Shown piece after piece: positions 52,368 through 64,000 of a stretch of 64,000 bases of DNA. This DNA comes from Mugil cephalus (Eukaryota > Chordata > Actinopteri > Mugiliformes > Mugilidae). Every line of letters starts with the position of its first letter. The first letter of the stretch is position 1. The stretch covers positions 11,038,501 through 11,102,500 of the forward strand of contig NC_061771.1 in NCBI RefSeq assembly GCF_022458985.1. Reading direction: 5' to 3'. The position numbers and the translations under genes were made by a program. Under the pieces are notes generated by a model, which worked only from the letters and a program-made list of their open reading frames with translations, ran no database searches and was not told where the DNA came from.

Positions 52368-55300
52368 ATGAAGATGCTGTTGGTGGTGGCACTCTTATGG
52401 CGCGAGGCGTTGTGCGGCTCCCCGAGCGTCCAGATTGGTATGTTATTATTATTTTTTTTATATGTATACCTTTCCGCGACGTTTTCCCCTTCAACTATTG
52501 AATTCATCCATGTATTTAAATTGTTGTTAGGTAAGCTGTCCTCCTTCCTCCCATTCATCGTCTCCCTGTGGGCCTCTGCTCCTTATTTTGCTGTCAGTAA
52601 CGAGAGGCCTCCAGATTTAACTGCTGCTGCTGCTGCTGCAGTGTTCTCACTGGGGGAGTAACATGCTTGCACATGAGCACAAAATAAAAAATATCATAAT
52701 TTTTGTGCTTATGTGCAAGCGTTATACTCCGCCAATTAGAACACTGCAACTGCGTGGGGAATGTGCTCTTGTAGGTGTAGGCGTGTGTGTTATCAGAATC
52801 AGAATCAGCTTTATTATGTGTGCACATAGAAGGAATTAGACTCTGGTCAATTTGCTCACTTGTACAAAAACACAAAACTTAAATAAGCACAAAAATATAA
52901 GCGTAAAAAAATGAAACTGTACAGCATGAATTAGACTTTAGAAAATGATAAAAAATTAAAGGGTAAGAGCATATATATAGAGTTGAACAGTGAGTATGTA
53001 CATTTAATGTAGTTATTGATCATGTGAATGGTCTCACACTGACTGCTCAATGCTACATTCCTGCAGCTTATACTTATTCTTTTATTTTGCAAAAAAATGT
53101 CATCAGAAAAGAATAAAACCTCAAGCAAACGATAATTTAATTTGGGCAAATAATGAGATATTCTGCACTGAATAAATGGAGGCATCGCCCGTATTTGCTG
53201 TGATCCAAACAGGCCCCGGATTAATAACTTCTCTCGCTTTGAGTCGTTTGCTGTCTATCAAATCTCTGCACTGTGTGGTGGCAGAGCTCTGCACACATTG
53301 CTGGTTTCATCCAGTGAAGAGAAGTCGAGTGAATTCTGTTTTAATCATCTGACGACACAAAAATGAAACAGTTGTTGTTTCTTAATTATCATTTACAATA
53401 GAATGAGGATTAGGCGTATTTCTTTGAGTGGCAGAGCATTTTGCAAATGATGGATAGACAAGCAGCCCCTCCTCTTTCACTCACTATACAGGCAGCACAT
53501 TGAACATGTAACACATTTCATCTTCCTCTACAGCTTATCCTCACTAGGGTCGCAGGAGTTGCTGGAGTCTATATATATTTATATCTGTAGCCACAAGCCA
53601 CTTGACTCCCACAATGAAAACATTAACTCCTTTCAGGTTTTGTATTTTCATTTTAAACCTTCGTCGTTACGTAACTCCTGCTGCACTGTAGCTAATCACA
53701 CATTCAAATGTTAAACTGACTTTATTTATACATGAAGCTACCAGGTTTCTGACTCACTTTCTTTCAGAGAGATGACATATTTTATTTTTTTTCCCCCAAA
53801 AAAGTCACGGACAAGTGGCAGCTGTGGACAACTTACAAGCTGGAATTTTTCCTGATATGTTACGCAGTGCCTTTGTTGAGGTCTGTCTGTCATCACACCT
53901 TAAATATTAAAATGACTACTTTGTCTAGTCAGTGTGTTTTTATTATTTTTCTAGCGTGGCACAGATTTTGATGATGATTTCAGCTGAAAATACGTTCACT
54001 AGGAGAGAAAAGGGGGTGAGTGTATTTCTGGTGAGCTTTGCAGCTGCCGTAGGCTTTCAGACACGTTGTGCATCTCTAATAACATTTGCAGGGGCCAAAG
54101 CCCTCATAGTACCTTAGTAGCTTTCCCCGCTAATGCTACACAGTATTTTAATACATAATTTAAACGCAACAGTAGAGATTTAATTCCAGTGTCTTACCTG
54201 CACCGCAGACAGGAGTCTCAGGCAGGCGGTCGAAATCCACAGGCTGCGTCTTCACTGTCGCCTGCGTGTGTGCACTGTCACTCGCTCTTATTTTCCCATT
54301 TTTGTTATGATGATTACCATGTGGTCTCCTCCATTTTCATCACAGTCACTGGTAAATCTGACCGTCATCCTGCAGAAATCTGTGACACCCACAGATCTGT
54401 GATGGGTTATTAAAGAGAGGAGACGTTATCCATATTTCTGTCACACAATGTTAACCGGAGCTGAAGTAACGTTTGCTGCTTACAGCTGTTTCCAGGGGTG
54501 CAAGCATGGGGCAGCATGCATGCAGCGCAAAGCATGCATCATGCATCCGTCCAATCCAATCCAAAGTGGGAGAGACGTGCACATTTCATCCTTCAAATTA
54601 TTAATGGAGAGAGGGGATCAGTCAGAATAAATTTGTTTTACTGACGTTAAAACTACTTTCCTGCTCAAGTTCACTGATTGTTTCTATTTTCTGCTTAAAT
54701 GAATTTGGAGGCCAGGTCAGCTCCTGTTTTTTGAGTTGTTCCTAAACTGTTTTTGTGTGTACATGTCTGGTCTGGTCTAGGTGTGAGCTACATGTCTTAA
54801 TAACATCCTCATGAATGCCAGGTCCAGACGTTTACCAGCAGAACGCTGAATTGTCACAAGATGGTCAATGTCAGGAGAAATGTTACTTCACCCGACAGTG
54901 GTCATAATGTTATGCCTGATCGGTGTGTGTGCTGTACATATATATTTTGACTTGGAATTGTCTGGAAAGAAATAACAAGATATATGTCCTATACTGAGAC
55001 AGCATTTGCTGCTACCGTTGTTGTTGTGATGGAGGCATGGTCACTTGCTTTCTAGGTCACGTTTACGTTTCACGAGTCGCTTACTTAAGCGCTTGTGCGC
55101 TTGTACGCATGCTGGAGTCCACCTCTTTCAACCGCACCGTGCCAGGGAAGCGCGCTGCACCCATGTACAATGCACTCACGCTGGCTATAGAATCCAGACT
55201 TTAGGGGGAAAGTGTGCTTGGGCACATTTAGTCTGGGCTGAGGTTGGTTCTGTCGGCCGGTGTGTCGTCCTTTAGTCGTGTTTCTCTTACTACGTTTGAG

Positions 55301-56930
55301 GCCTCTGTGGTGGGAATGCACATGAACGGTGCGTTAACATCAGATGATATTACGGTTTTGTCTGGGTCCAGGTTGATGTCCCTGACCTTGTTAACAAAGT
55401 CCACAGAGTTTTGAATGATTTGAGGTGCTTGGCCACGTTCTATGTGACAGGGTTAATGCTGCTGATGATGTTGTGGTTCTGTGTCTGTCTTGTTCCATTA
55501 TGTTTGAGTGTCCTGTTTTATTTTGTTAAGTTCTTTGGTCCTGTTTTGTGTTACTCCCTGTGTGTTCCCCTCCTTGACTGCCGATTGGTTTCTCCCCGTG
55601 TGATTGCCCTGATTTGTTTCACCTGTGTCTCATCATACCTCGGCCCATGTGTGTGTGTGTATATGGCCCTGCTTACCCTTTGTCCCCTGTTGCATCGTTT
55701 TTGTCCCCATGCCATGCTTTTTTTGTCCCCATGTCAAGTCTCTAGGTTTTTGTGTCCATGCCTCGTCCATAATTCTTTGATTTTTGTGTTTTGTATTTAC
55801 TTGCCTTCTGTTTTCTCCATAAACAGCCTTTTTGTTTGAACCCCGGCCTCATCTCTCTTTCATCCTGCGCTTGGGTCCAGCCTTAAACCTACCTACCTGG
55901 CAGATGATAGGTCTGAGTGGGGCTCCGTCCTTGAGCGTTTTGGGGAGTCCATAAATACATGGGTGGCTGCCCTGGTGTGTAATCGGTAGTGAAGTTGTCT
56001 GTTAATCACCTTCTCCCTTTTAGAAACACAGTATCGGTGTCCAGTGAAGAGAGTTCAGAGATGAGGCAGCAGTTTTTATTACTATATTCTGTCATTAATT
56101 ACTGTGCATAGTGTGTTGAGTACGATTTAACCGTAATGGCTTGTGAAATATAGCTGTATTTTCCTGTAAAGGCTCACCACTCACACTCATAACGCATATG
56201 CATGTTTATATGAGGGAAACCCCCCAGCTGGCCAGTAGGTTAGAGCCCAGAACATTCATATCCACTGCTAAAGGTTGCTTACTCCCACTTACAACAACAG
56301 TAATGACATGTATATGTGATGTAGTCTTATAAGTCTATATGCGCAGCAACCAACTGCTTGAAAACAGCACTGACATCCCAGACATTGGCATCGCAATCAG
56401 CATCTGTTCTCGAGTCGTTTTCGAGCTCCTGAAATAGTCCACAGCGCTTTCATCTGTCTGGATTATGGAACAGAGAGGCAAGCCTTTTCCTGACAGTAAT
56501 CCACATCCTGGCTAAACATGGCCATCAAGTATATCCAGCCTCCAAAAACCATGTGGAAAAATATGTTCGGGTAGAATGAGACCGAGATTGAACACATTGC
56601 CGTTAAAAAAGCCTCCGTAAAACTGTGCAAAACCAGCACAGCACGGAAGATGAAGGGGATCAACTGTAGTTCCAAGTATCAGTTCATTTGTTCCCACCCA
56701 CATACTATATGAAACTACTTGAACCCATAGGTCCTTCAGTAGTGGCCTTTTAATTATACCCAGTCAGAGCGTTTTAATTAACGTGGCCCGCGTCTCTGTT
56801 ACAGCCTTCCTGAAGACTTGAGGGCAACAGAGGATGTTTTGAGTCATTTTAAAAGGCAAACTTAATAGACCTAATAATAGAGCTGCTATTAGATGGCATC
56901 ACCACAAAGATAAGCAGATGGAGCTCTGCT

Positions 56931-56961
<31 letters not shown>

Positions 56962-59900
56962 TCCTTGGTTTGAATTGGCATCAACAAAAACTGCTAAATT
57001 GATTCCAAACCAACCCTTAGTTGATTTTTTTTACTTTTTTTTTTATTTTTTGTTTTGTTTTGTTTTGTTTTCTCTGCAAAATAAAACTCAAAGCAGCCAG
57101 ATCTGGCAACACTAGTAATGAAAACACAGATTCTTCACCCTGCACTGAGGAAAAAGATTATCAACAACATTTTGCCTCACATTCTGACCTGATATATACT
57201 GTAAAATTACTGCTGCTTTCTAAGAGCCATGGTTACTCTGTGGGTCAGTTACATTACTTTGTTGCCTACTCCTCTGTATTGAGTAGGAGATGGTGTAATG
57301 TCCCGACTAATATAATAGTGACCTCGTATCTGATGACAGAAACTCAAGGAGCATGTTCAGACTTGTCAGTCACAGCGGCCAATGATGCTGCTTCACTGCC
57401 ATACTTGCCTACATGGCCAAGTCTCAGCCTCTCCAATTAGGGCAAAGGAAAAAAATGACCTAATTTGGACATCTCCACCACGAGTGCTTCAGCTTTGCTT
57501 CGGTAGAATCTAGTGAATATATTTCTCTTTCTTCCTCTCCAACGCATGTTTTAAAATGACCAGAAAGAAAATGGATTGTAAAACCAATGTTCCTGTGAGT
57601 ACATGCTGGTTACACACAATGAACAGCATTTGACAATATTAACTATACGTGTTTCAGTGGTTATTCAATTTATAAGCAAAAAGGACAAAAACAGGGAGGA
57701 CAAATTTCTCTCAGGCGGCTTTGGCTCAGTAGGTAGAGTGGCTTGTCCATTAGCGGTTCGATCCCCTGAGTGTGCCATATCCCGAAGTGTCCTTGAGCAA
57801 GACACTGAACCCCCAGTTGCTCCCAGTGCAACTGGCGCTGGTGTGTCAATGTGTGTGTGCTTGTGTGAGCGAATGGGTGGATGTGACTCTGACTGTAAAA
57901 GCTCTTTAATACCTTTGAGTAGGTAGAAAAGCGCTATATAAGAGCAAGACCATTTACATCGTTGGGTCTTTCAGCCCAACGATGTCTAATTTGTGTAAAG
58001 TAATTTTCATGAAAATACAAATTGATTTGTAAATATCTGTATAACCTATTATTTGAGCACAAAAAAATGTATTGCTAGTGGAAAGTGGTATTAAAAAATA
58101 CCACTTGCAGTTGATAGTGATGCATTCGTGGATCCATTACTACACACTTGTACATTTGTGGACTCCTTCCTGGCAGTTTGAGGGCCATGTGACATTTGTG
58201 ACTTTGCTGCTACTTGTTTGTGGGTTTTTGTCTGTTCAGACCTGACACTAGCGCTAAGCTAATGGTATGTAAAGCAACACTGACAATGTTTTTTTAAAGG
58301 AATGAGTAACTTATGAGTAACATAATTAAATCACTGCACTTATAGTCCAAAGATGCATGTATTTTAAAAATGGTTGAAGCAACATCCAGCTGCCTAATGT
58401 CAATCTTCATGTAATTGTCACGGCTGCAATAGATTCTGTTATTTCAGCAAATGAACTGGGGATTCAGGTAGATCAGCCGTAAAGAGAAGTCATTTGGTTA
58501 TTCTCAGGAGCCAACGTATAAGCTTAATTGCCAGTTTGCACGACACCTGCCACCACATTCATTCATTCATTCATTCATTGAGTTATTGTCAGTTACTACT
58601 TATCCCCTGGGTTGGGGACTGGAGCCTGTCCCAGATGTCATTTGATGAGAGGTGGGGTTCATCCTGGACTAGTCACCAGTGTCTCACGGGGCTGTCTCAG
58701 AGAGACAACCATTCACACTCACATGCACATCTACGGCCGATGTAGCATCACTGGTTGACCTAACAGCCATGTCTTTGGACTGTGGGGGGAAACTGGAGCA
58801 TGGATAGAGAACGCAGGCAGGCGCATGGAGAACATGCAAACTGAACAAACAATCGCACATATCAGTGATGAAAGGGAAGGTATTTACTGTTCTTCAGTAA
58901 ATACATAATAATGTTTGAATGTGTGCAGTTTTCTGATCTCAGTTGAGTAACATTCTTTTTGTGTCAACAAACTGACAAATGGTGTCATATTCTGTTCTGA
59001 TCTGTTTTGTGTCATGTTAAGGGTCAGTATGTGAAAATAAATGTGACCGAGGTATGTGAGCTTTGTTTGTAACTGGTCAGATGATGGGGATACCTTCAAT
59101 GGATGCGTCTGGAAGACAGTGGTAAAAAAACAGACACAGACAAACACTGTCCTGTTAAAGTGGTTGAGACTCTGGAAAACGTATTCATAAAATATTTCTC
59201 CCGTGAGTAGTTGGGGTCCTCTAAATGTTATAATAAGTCATTTAAATAAATCATCATAGGCAGTGCATTGTGTTTGTGTTTGTAGATAGAAAATAAAGGT
59301 ACTTAAGTTACAGTGGTGTCTAGGGGGTCTCCCTCCTTCTCTTGTTTTTGAGTTTGTCCAGAGACTGAGCTGGTTACCAGCGGGCCAGGATAGAGCAGCG
59401 GTGTTTTCAATGCTGTGGTGCAGAGCTGCAGATAAAGAGCTGCTAGGAGACATTTTCTATGGTGTTAACCATTCCTCTCCGCAGCTCATATTTTAACACA
59501 AACACACAGACGAGAGCAGCACATTTCCCCCCGCCCCGTCCCGGCCTCCCTTCACTGGCTCCCAGTATATTTTAGGGTTGATTTTAAGATTTTAGTGTTC
59601 GCTTCTAAATCATTTAATGGTCTGGCTCCTACATATCTCTCTGATCTCCTACAACCACTCGTCCCGTTAAGGTCGCTCAGGTCTGCAGACTGTCTTCTGG
59701 CTGTCCCGAGGACAAGGCTGAAGGACAGGGAGTGATTTACTGTTTACCTCCACACACAGCCAGACACCATCTGTTTTTAAAGCCCCTCTTAAAACCAAGT
59801 ATTCATTTTTTGGCGTTAAAATCAGTTTGAGAGATGCTGTTTTTTTTATTTTGACTTCTTCTTCTTCTGTACTTTAAATTTTGCAGATATTTCTTTTCAC

Positions 59901-62900
59901 CTCTTTGTAGTCTTTGGTTTTACCTGAATAAAATGCCTTGACTGTTAGCCAGTCAGCTGTGAACGGGGAGCCACAGTAAAGATGGAGGAGGAAACGTAAA
60001 TGCAGAGCTCTGGATTTCTCAGTGTCAGGTTTCCCAGCGCTGCCTTGACATCTCCACAAAATGAAATGTAATGAAGATACACGATGGAACAAATTTCAAA
60101 TCTGTATTTTTTAAAAGCGCAGTAAACAGTATTGCACAATAAAATTCTAAATCGCTGACTCGATGCAGGTTCAGGATGTGCTCCAAAAGGTTTTTGTGTA
60201 CTGTACATCTGGATATATGCTTGCTATATGCTTGCTACATCTGCTTGCCAAAATTACCCATGAAATGTATCATTTTTCGCCACTTCTAACACATATAAAC
60301 AGTGTAATGAGTTTCCATGACCATGACTCTTTATTGTCTTCTATGGACAACTATTAACGTTCAATACAAACTTGTGCTGCTACTAACATTGTAACAGGAC
60401 AATTGTCTGTCACATATTAGCAAAATAAGAGTTGTTTGTAAAAGCTTGAGGTGTTTTTCAGGTTCATAAATCTGTGCAGTACCAGAACTGCTCCTTAATT
60501 TAACCTCACTCATCTTAACAAACAGGCCCAGAGCTGCTGTTGAACTGTGCAGGAAAAAAAGGCTGAGGGCCACACATGTGGAACAGCCAGCGGGGAAAAA
60601 AATACATGTCACAACTAAGGAGATGAATGTCCTTTATTTTGACATGTTTTGACACTAAATACTTGTGTTGTGTTTATTTCCTCTGGCCTTTATGAACTAA
60701 TGGATGCTATCCTGTTATATTTAAACTAGACCATCTATAGCAGCTGGATGTTTGAAAAGCGTCTGTACGGTTTTGTATATTGTTTGAATGACTGAAACTA
60801 GTAGCTGTAGTATCTCAGCAGTTGTTGCAAATGCTTGTACTGTTTTACTGTAGAAACATTACTGCAGTATAGTTACAATTATTGTGTGCCCACATCCCAC
60901 AACAGAGGCTCAGTGGATTTTATCACATACATGTTACACACACAAATCTTCTCTAAAGGACACGTCTGTCTATGTAATCCTGCTCTGGAGGTTTCTAGAT
61001 GATCTGTTTCTCTTCTTACTTTCCTGTTTCTGTCTGTCTGACCTGTCTCTCTGTCTGTGTGTCTGTCACAGGTGGTCTGTTCCCGAGGGGCGCAGATCAG
61101 GAGTATAGCGCATTCAGAGTTGGGATGTTTCAGTTCGGGATGACAGATTTCAGACTGACTCCACATATAGATAACCTGGAGGTAGCCAACAGCTTCGCTG
61201 TTACCAACTGCTGTGAGTGTGCTTTACTTATTTTAAATAATGTTCCAAGTGTTATCAATTAAACACTAATCCTTTTATGTTTATTGTGTCTATTTCCACA
61301 CATTTTCACCTCAGTCCAGACACATACTGTATATATATTGACTTTAAACTGTAATTCGTTATCAGCTGTATAGAAATCTTAATGTCATCATAGTTAAATG
61401 TTATTTTAACTTTCTCACAGAGTATTACTCACATGTCCTGTGTTTTGTTCTCTCAGTGCGTCTGTTCCTTGAATGCTTTATTAAAATCACTCTCTGTGTC
61501 TCCTTCTCCCAGTTTGCTCCCAGTTCTCTCGAGGCGTCTACGCCATTTTTGGCTTCTACGACAAGAAGTCGGTCAACACCATCACATCGTTTTGTGAAAC
61601 ACTTCATGTCTCCTTCATCACACCTTCTTTCCCGGCAGAAGGAATGAATCAGTTTGTTCTCCAAATGAGGCCGGACATCAAGGGGCCACTGGTGTCACTG
61701 GTGGAGTACTACAAATGGGAAAAGTTTGCCTATCTGTACGACAGCGACAGAGGTCAGACTCACATTGTTTGTGACATAGATATTCCTGTTGTTTCATTTC
61801 AAACACAGTATCCATTCATTCTGAACTACAGTGTAAATGCACAGTACAAAAACACAACATGAAACGTAAAGCCAGTGCAACAAGATCAAATGCAGAAAAC
61901 ACACATTGAATTTACAGTATTGAACAATTCATGAAATATTCCTGGTGGTTTCTACCCTGTGAAATGCAGATCAGGTATATTTATGGTTTCTGTTTCCGTT
62001 GGGCTCCTCCTCCTCAACACATCAGCGTGTGCTGAATTATCACTATGAGGTTGTAATTTACCGTCTATTTTCATAAAACCCAAGATGAAGAACTTTCTGG
62101 CAAGAGGAAATGTAGAGGAATCTGTTTTTACATCAGCAGCGACTGCTGCAATGATGTTGCACTGTTCTCCTGAATTTTCATTTAGAAAATTTCACACGTG
62201 TTGAACCCAAACGACATCTTGAAGGAACTGGAAAGAGTTTTGTTTGAACTGGGAAATACAATTTTCAGACGAGACTGACATTACTATACATTGTAAAAGA
62301 GGAGCATTTCTGATTCATCTGCACTTGTCTTTTTATACCTGTGTACATTACAATAACTAAATAAGTATTTTCATAGATCTTACCGTGCCTGTGTGTATTT
62401 GTCTGGTTGTAGGTCTCTCTACCCTTCAGGTGATACTGGATACAGCAGCAGAGAAGAAATGGGTTGTCACAGCGATAAATGTTGGAAACCTGAAAGACGA
62501 GAGAAAGGATGAAGCGTACCGCTCTGTGTTCCAGGTACAGTGAGTTTATTTTTACACAGCAGCAGCAGGCTTTATGGGCAAAAAGGTGGTGAATCTTCAT
62601 TCACTACCGCAAATTGCAAACTTCAGTTAAACAATTTTTACATTGCGTACAGTACAGTTACCTTTTTTTGTGCATGCCCATTATTAATTCAATGTACAAT
62701 GTATTCCCCAAGAAGACCCAAGATATTAGAACGTTGTATATGTCAGTTTCTGCTCAAAGATTTTTCCACTTTCTAGCGCCTGTCATTTTTTTTTTTTTTT
62801 TTTCCAGTTTTACATATTTTGATGCTGAGTCGTATGTTTATGTGTTTCTAGGACCTAGAGATCCGCAAGCAGCGACGCATCGTCCTGGACTGTGAACAAG

Positions 62901-64000
62901 ACAAAGTCAAAGACATCATGGAACAGGTTGATTGTCAGTTATTAATATGTTTCTACCAGTACAGTAAGTAATAATATCCACAGATAAACAGCCGTTCTGT
63001 GCAGTATTTACAACCGTCTCCCAACATTTACAGGGCTCTTATTGGCTGCTTTTACTGTAGATAATAGTGTGAATACAGAAAATGTATAGGAAATAAAAAA
63101 TTAAGAAAAACTTTGGTGATACTGTTTGTAGTGAGCTTTGTTATTTTATGAATTTTGATAAACTGGAGGACCGCCATTTGGGTTAAGGAATCTGAATAAA
63201 TCACATAAAAACTAGTTTAATTATCAGTTGTTTCCATTACACAACAACAGGCTGATAAATGTGCCCGGGTTTATTCACAGCTTGTTCTCTTTCCCCATCA
63301 GGTGATCACAATAGGCAGGCATGTGAAGGGATACCACTATATCATTGCAAACCTGGTGAGTACCTGTCCTGTTTTTAAATGAGCTCAACCAGATACTCCT
63401 CATGTGTGGCTGATAAATGACGGTTAATAGGCCTGATATTTTCTGGTTCCAATCTAGGTCCATTAACAGGTTTAACAGTTTGGGTGAGCGAACTATCACA
63501 GATATAGCAGCCGACAGGGAAAAGGATTTACTGAATGATAACAAGCCCGTGGCAATAATTATTTTTGTTATTATTATTATTATTATTATTAATTGTCTAT
63601 GGCCAATTTATTGTGGCCACCTTCATACAGCAGCAGTGTTCACTAAGTGGGTCGTCGCATCGTTGCCCAAAAGTCCATTCTGCACCGATTGTTATTAAGT
63701 GGGTCATCTTAAAAATAGTAGTGGTAGTCTGTAGGCAGATGGCATCCCCTGCACAGCCCAAGGGTAGGGTGCATCTTGTTAGAGGAAAAAAAAATAAAAA
63801 GATGTGAACAAAAACATAAATAAAAAGCCAACAGTGTACATGTGCTGTTAATCTCGTTCCAGGGTTTTGTGGACGGCGATCTTACTAAAATACAGTACGG
63901 AGGCGCAAACGTGTCCGGCTTTCAGATAGTAGATTTTGATGATCCTATAGTCGCAAAGTTCGACCAACGCTGGGAGGCTTTGGAGGAGAAGGCGTATCCT
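52368..64000 (+). CDS. gria2: AMPA glutamate receptor subunit GluA2, 5' part
   Basis: Subunit of the AMPA-type glutamate-gated channel at excitatory synapses. Seven exons in phase: 52368-52437, 61072-61212, 61513-61752, 62413-62534, 62852-62926, 63302-63355 and 63863-64000 (cut by the window). ATG has A at -3. The product starts with a signal peptide ([17 protein letters not shown]), then the amino-terminal domain: [80 protein letters not shown] and [34 protein letters not shown] separates GluA2 from GluA1, GluA3 and GluA4, and linkage to glrb agrees. The ligand core, pore and Q/R editing site lie beyond the right edge. Intron 1 is about 8.6 kb. The donor after exon 5 (gttgat) is weak but canonical. 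Confidence 0.96.
52637..52748. mobile_element. Palindromic MITE in gria2 intron 1
   Basis: TGCAGTGTTCT at the left faces AGAACACTGCA at the right. The arms continue as an imperfect inverted repeat of about 46 bp (GCTTGCACATGAGCACAAAA against TTTTGTGCTTATGTGCAAGC). The whole unit is about 112 bp, 200 bp after exon 1. Confidence 0.75.
53525..53572 (+). repeat. Fragment of a common fish repeat
   Basis: CAGCTTATCCTCACTAGGGT and CGCAGGAGTTGCTGGAGTCT match the start of the repeat family that is longer at 58554-58860. Confidence 0.55.
55590..55870 (+). repeat. Dispersed repeat, copy 2
   Basis: Second copy of the block at 13130 (TTTCACCTGTGTCTC, GCCCATGTGTGTGTG, GGCCCTGCTTACCCTTTG). It continues to CCTGCGCTTGGGTCCAG, an ending often seen in fish dispersed repeats. 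Confidence 0.5.
56928..56962. repeat. AC dinucleotide microsatellite
   Basis: About sixteen AC units with one AAAC break, in gria2 intron 1. Confidence 0.9.
57714..57956 (+). mobile_element. tRNA-derived SINE
   Basis: The head carries a pol III A box (TGGCTCAGTAGG at 57722-57733) and B box (GGTTCGATCCC at 57755-57765). Then comes the central block GTGTCCTTGAGCAAGACACT, a GTGTG-rich part, and the tail AAAAGCGCTATATAAGAGCA, AGACCATTTACA. This layout is characteristic of a widespread teleost SINE superfamily. It lies in sense orientation in gria2 intron 1. Confidence 0.85.
57957..57984. repeat. 10-bp inverted repeat at the SINE 3' end
   Basis: CATCGTTGGG (57957-57966) and CCCAACGATG (57975-57984) flank an 8-nt loop, directly behind the SINE tail. 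Confidence 0.7.
58554..58860 (+). repeat. Common teleost interspersed repeat
   Basis: A CATT tandem run, then GGGGACTGGAGCCTGTCCCA, GAGAGGTGGGGTTCATCCTG, CATGTCTTTGGACTGTGGGG and GGAGAACATGCAAACTGAAC. I recognise this as a very frequent fish repeat of uncertain class. It lies in gria2 intron 1. Confidence 0.65.
59525..59770 (+). mobile_element. LINE (L2-like) reverse-transcriptase C-terminal fragment
   Basis: Plus-strand translation gives LHWLPV-like FTGSQYILG, then [28 protein letters not shown] and [15 protein letters not shown]. These blocks are typical of the end of fish L2-type LINE ORF2. Truncated at 5' and stopped by a TGA. In gria2 intron 1. Confidence 0.75.
63566..63592. repeat. ATT trinucleotide microsatellite
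   Basis: About nine TTA units in the intron before gria2 exon 7. Confidence 0.85.

Noticed and set aside
52344..52661. gria2 exon 1 read on past 52437 as a 105-codon protein
   Set aside because: A consensus donor (gtatgt) follows ATTG, and exon 2 at 61072 restores the conserved QIGGLFPRG sequence.
57714..57770. Possible functional tRNA gene
   Set aside because: The A and B boxes are there, but no cloverleaf closes and the sequence continues into a SINE body and tail.
58554..58580. CRISPR-like or other array from the CATT repeats
   Set aside because: It is a plain tetranucleotide microsatellite at the start of a fish repeat; no spacers and a vertebrate genome.

Overview
The window reads as nuclear DNA of a ray-finned (teleost) fish. 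Three vertebrate genes are recognised from spliced exons with GT/AG junctions. The rest is AT-rich, microsatellite-rich and full of teleost-type mobile elements: Tc1, piggyBac, hAT, LINEs, a tRNA-derived SINE and small inverted-repeat elements. All identifications come from reading the sequence; no search was run.

Layout. (1) 1-3219, minus: five in-phase exons of a class A, rhodopsin-like 7TM receptor (TM1-TM5); TM6-TM7 are not seen and should lie beyond the left edge. A Tc1 transposase remnant sits in its first visible intron. (2) 6790-19880, minus: complete coding region of the glycine receptor beta subunit (glrb), 10 coding exons, 496 codons, with the gephyrin-binding motif. Its introns hold decayed LINE and other repeats. 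(3) 19886-25709: LINE fragments, a small terminal-inverted-repeat element and unassigned sequence. (4) 25710-31383, minus: complete ndufs8 (complex I 8-iron ferredoxin-like subunit), 7 coding exons, 210 codons, with a probable 5' non-coding exon near 33.6-33.8 kb. (5) 33.8-52 kb: a mobile-element zone with two THAP-exon repeats, hairpins, a piggyBac element with both ends and its TTAA target duplication, a deleted hAT element, and an unexpected cluster of TCF/LEF-type HMG-box exons at 41.9-43.5 kb. (6) 52368-64000, plus: 5' part of the AMPA receptor subunit gria2 (first seven exons, part of the amino-terminal domain), running off the right edge. Its first intron is about 8.6 kb and carries SINE, LINE and small repeats.

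GLRB and GRIA2 are also neighbours in human (4q32), so the synaptic-receptor linkage is retained. Here they are divergently oriented, and the mitochondrial gene ndufs8 (11q13 in human) lies between them. glrb and gria2 act at inhibitory and excitatory synapses respectively; ndufs8 acts in the mitochondrial matrix arm of complex I. Nothing in the sequence suggests co-regulation beyond proximity.

The most interesting unexplained object is the HMG-box exon cluster: four exons keep phase and splice signals across a divergent TCF/LEF HMG domain, and the first HMG exon is duplicated upstream. Next are the paired THAP first-exon repeats that share the same stop codon and a YY1-type motif, the opsin-like receptor with a non-standard DRY motif, and a perfect 33-bp hairpin.
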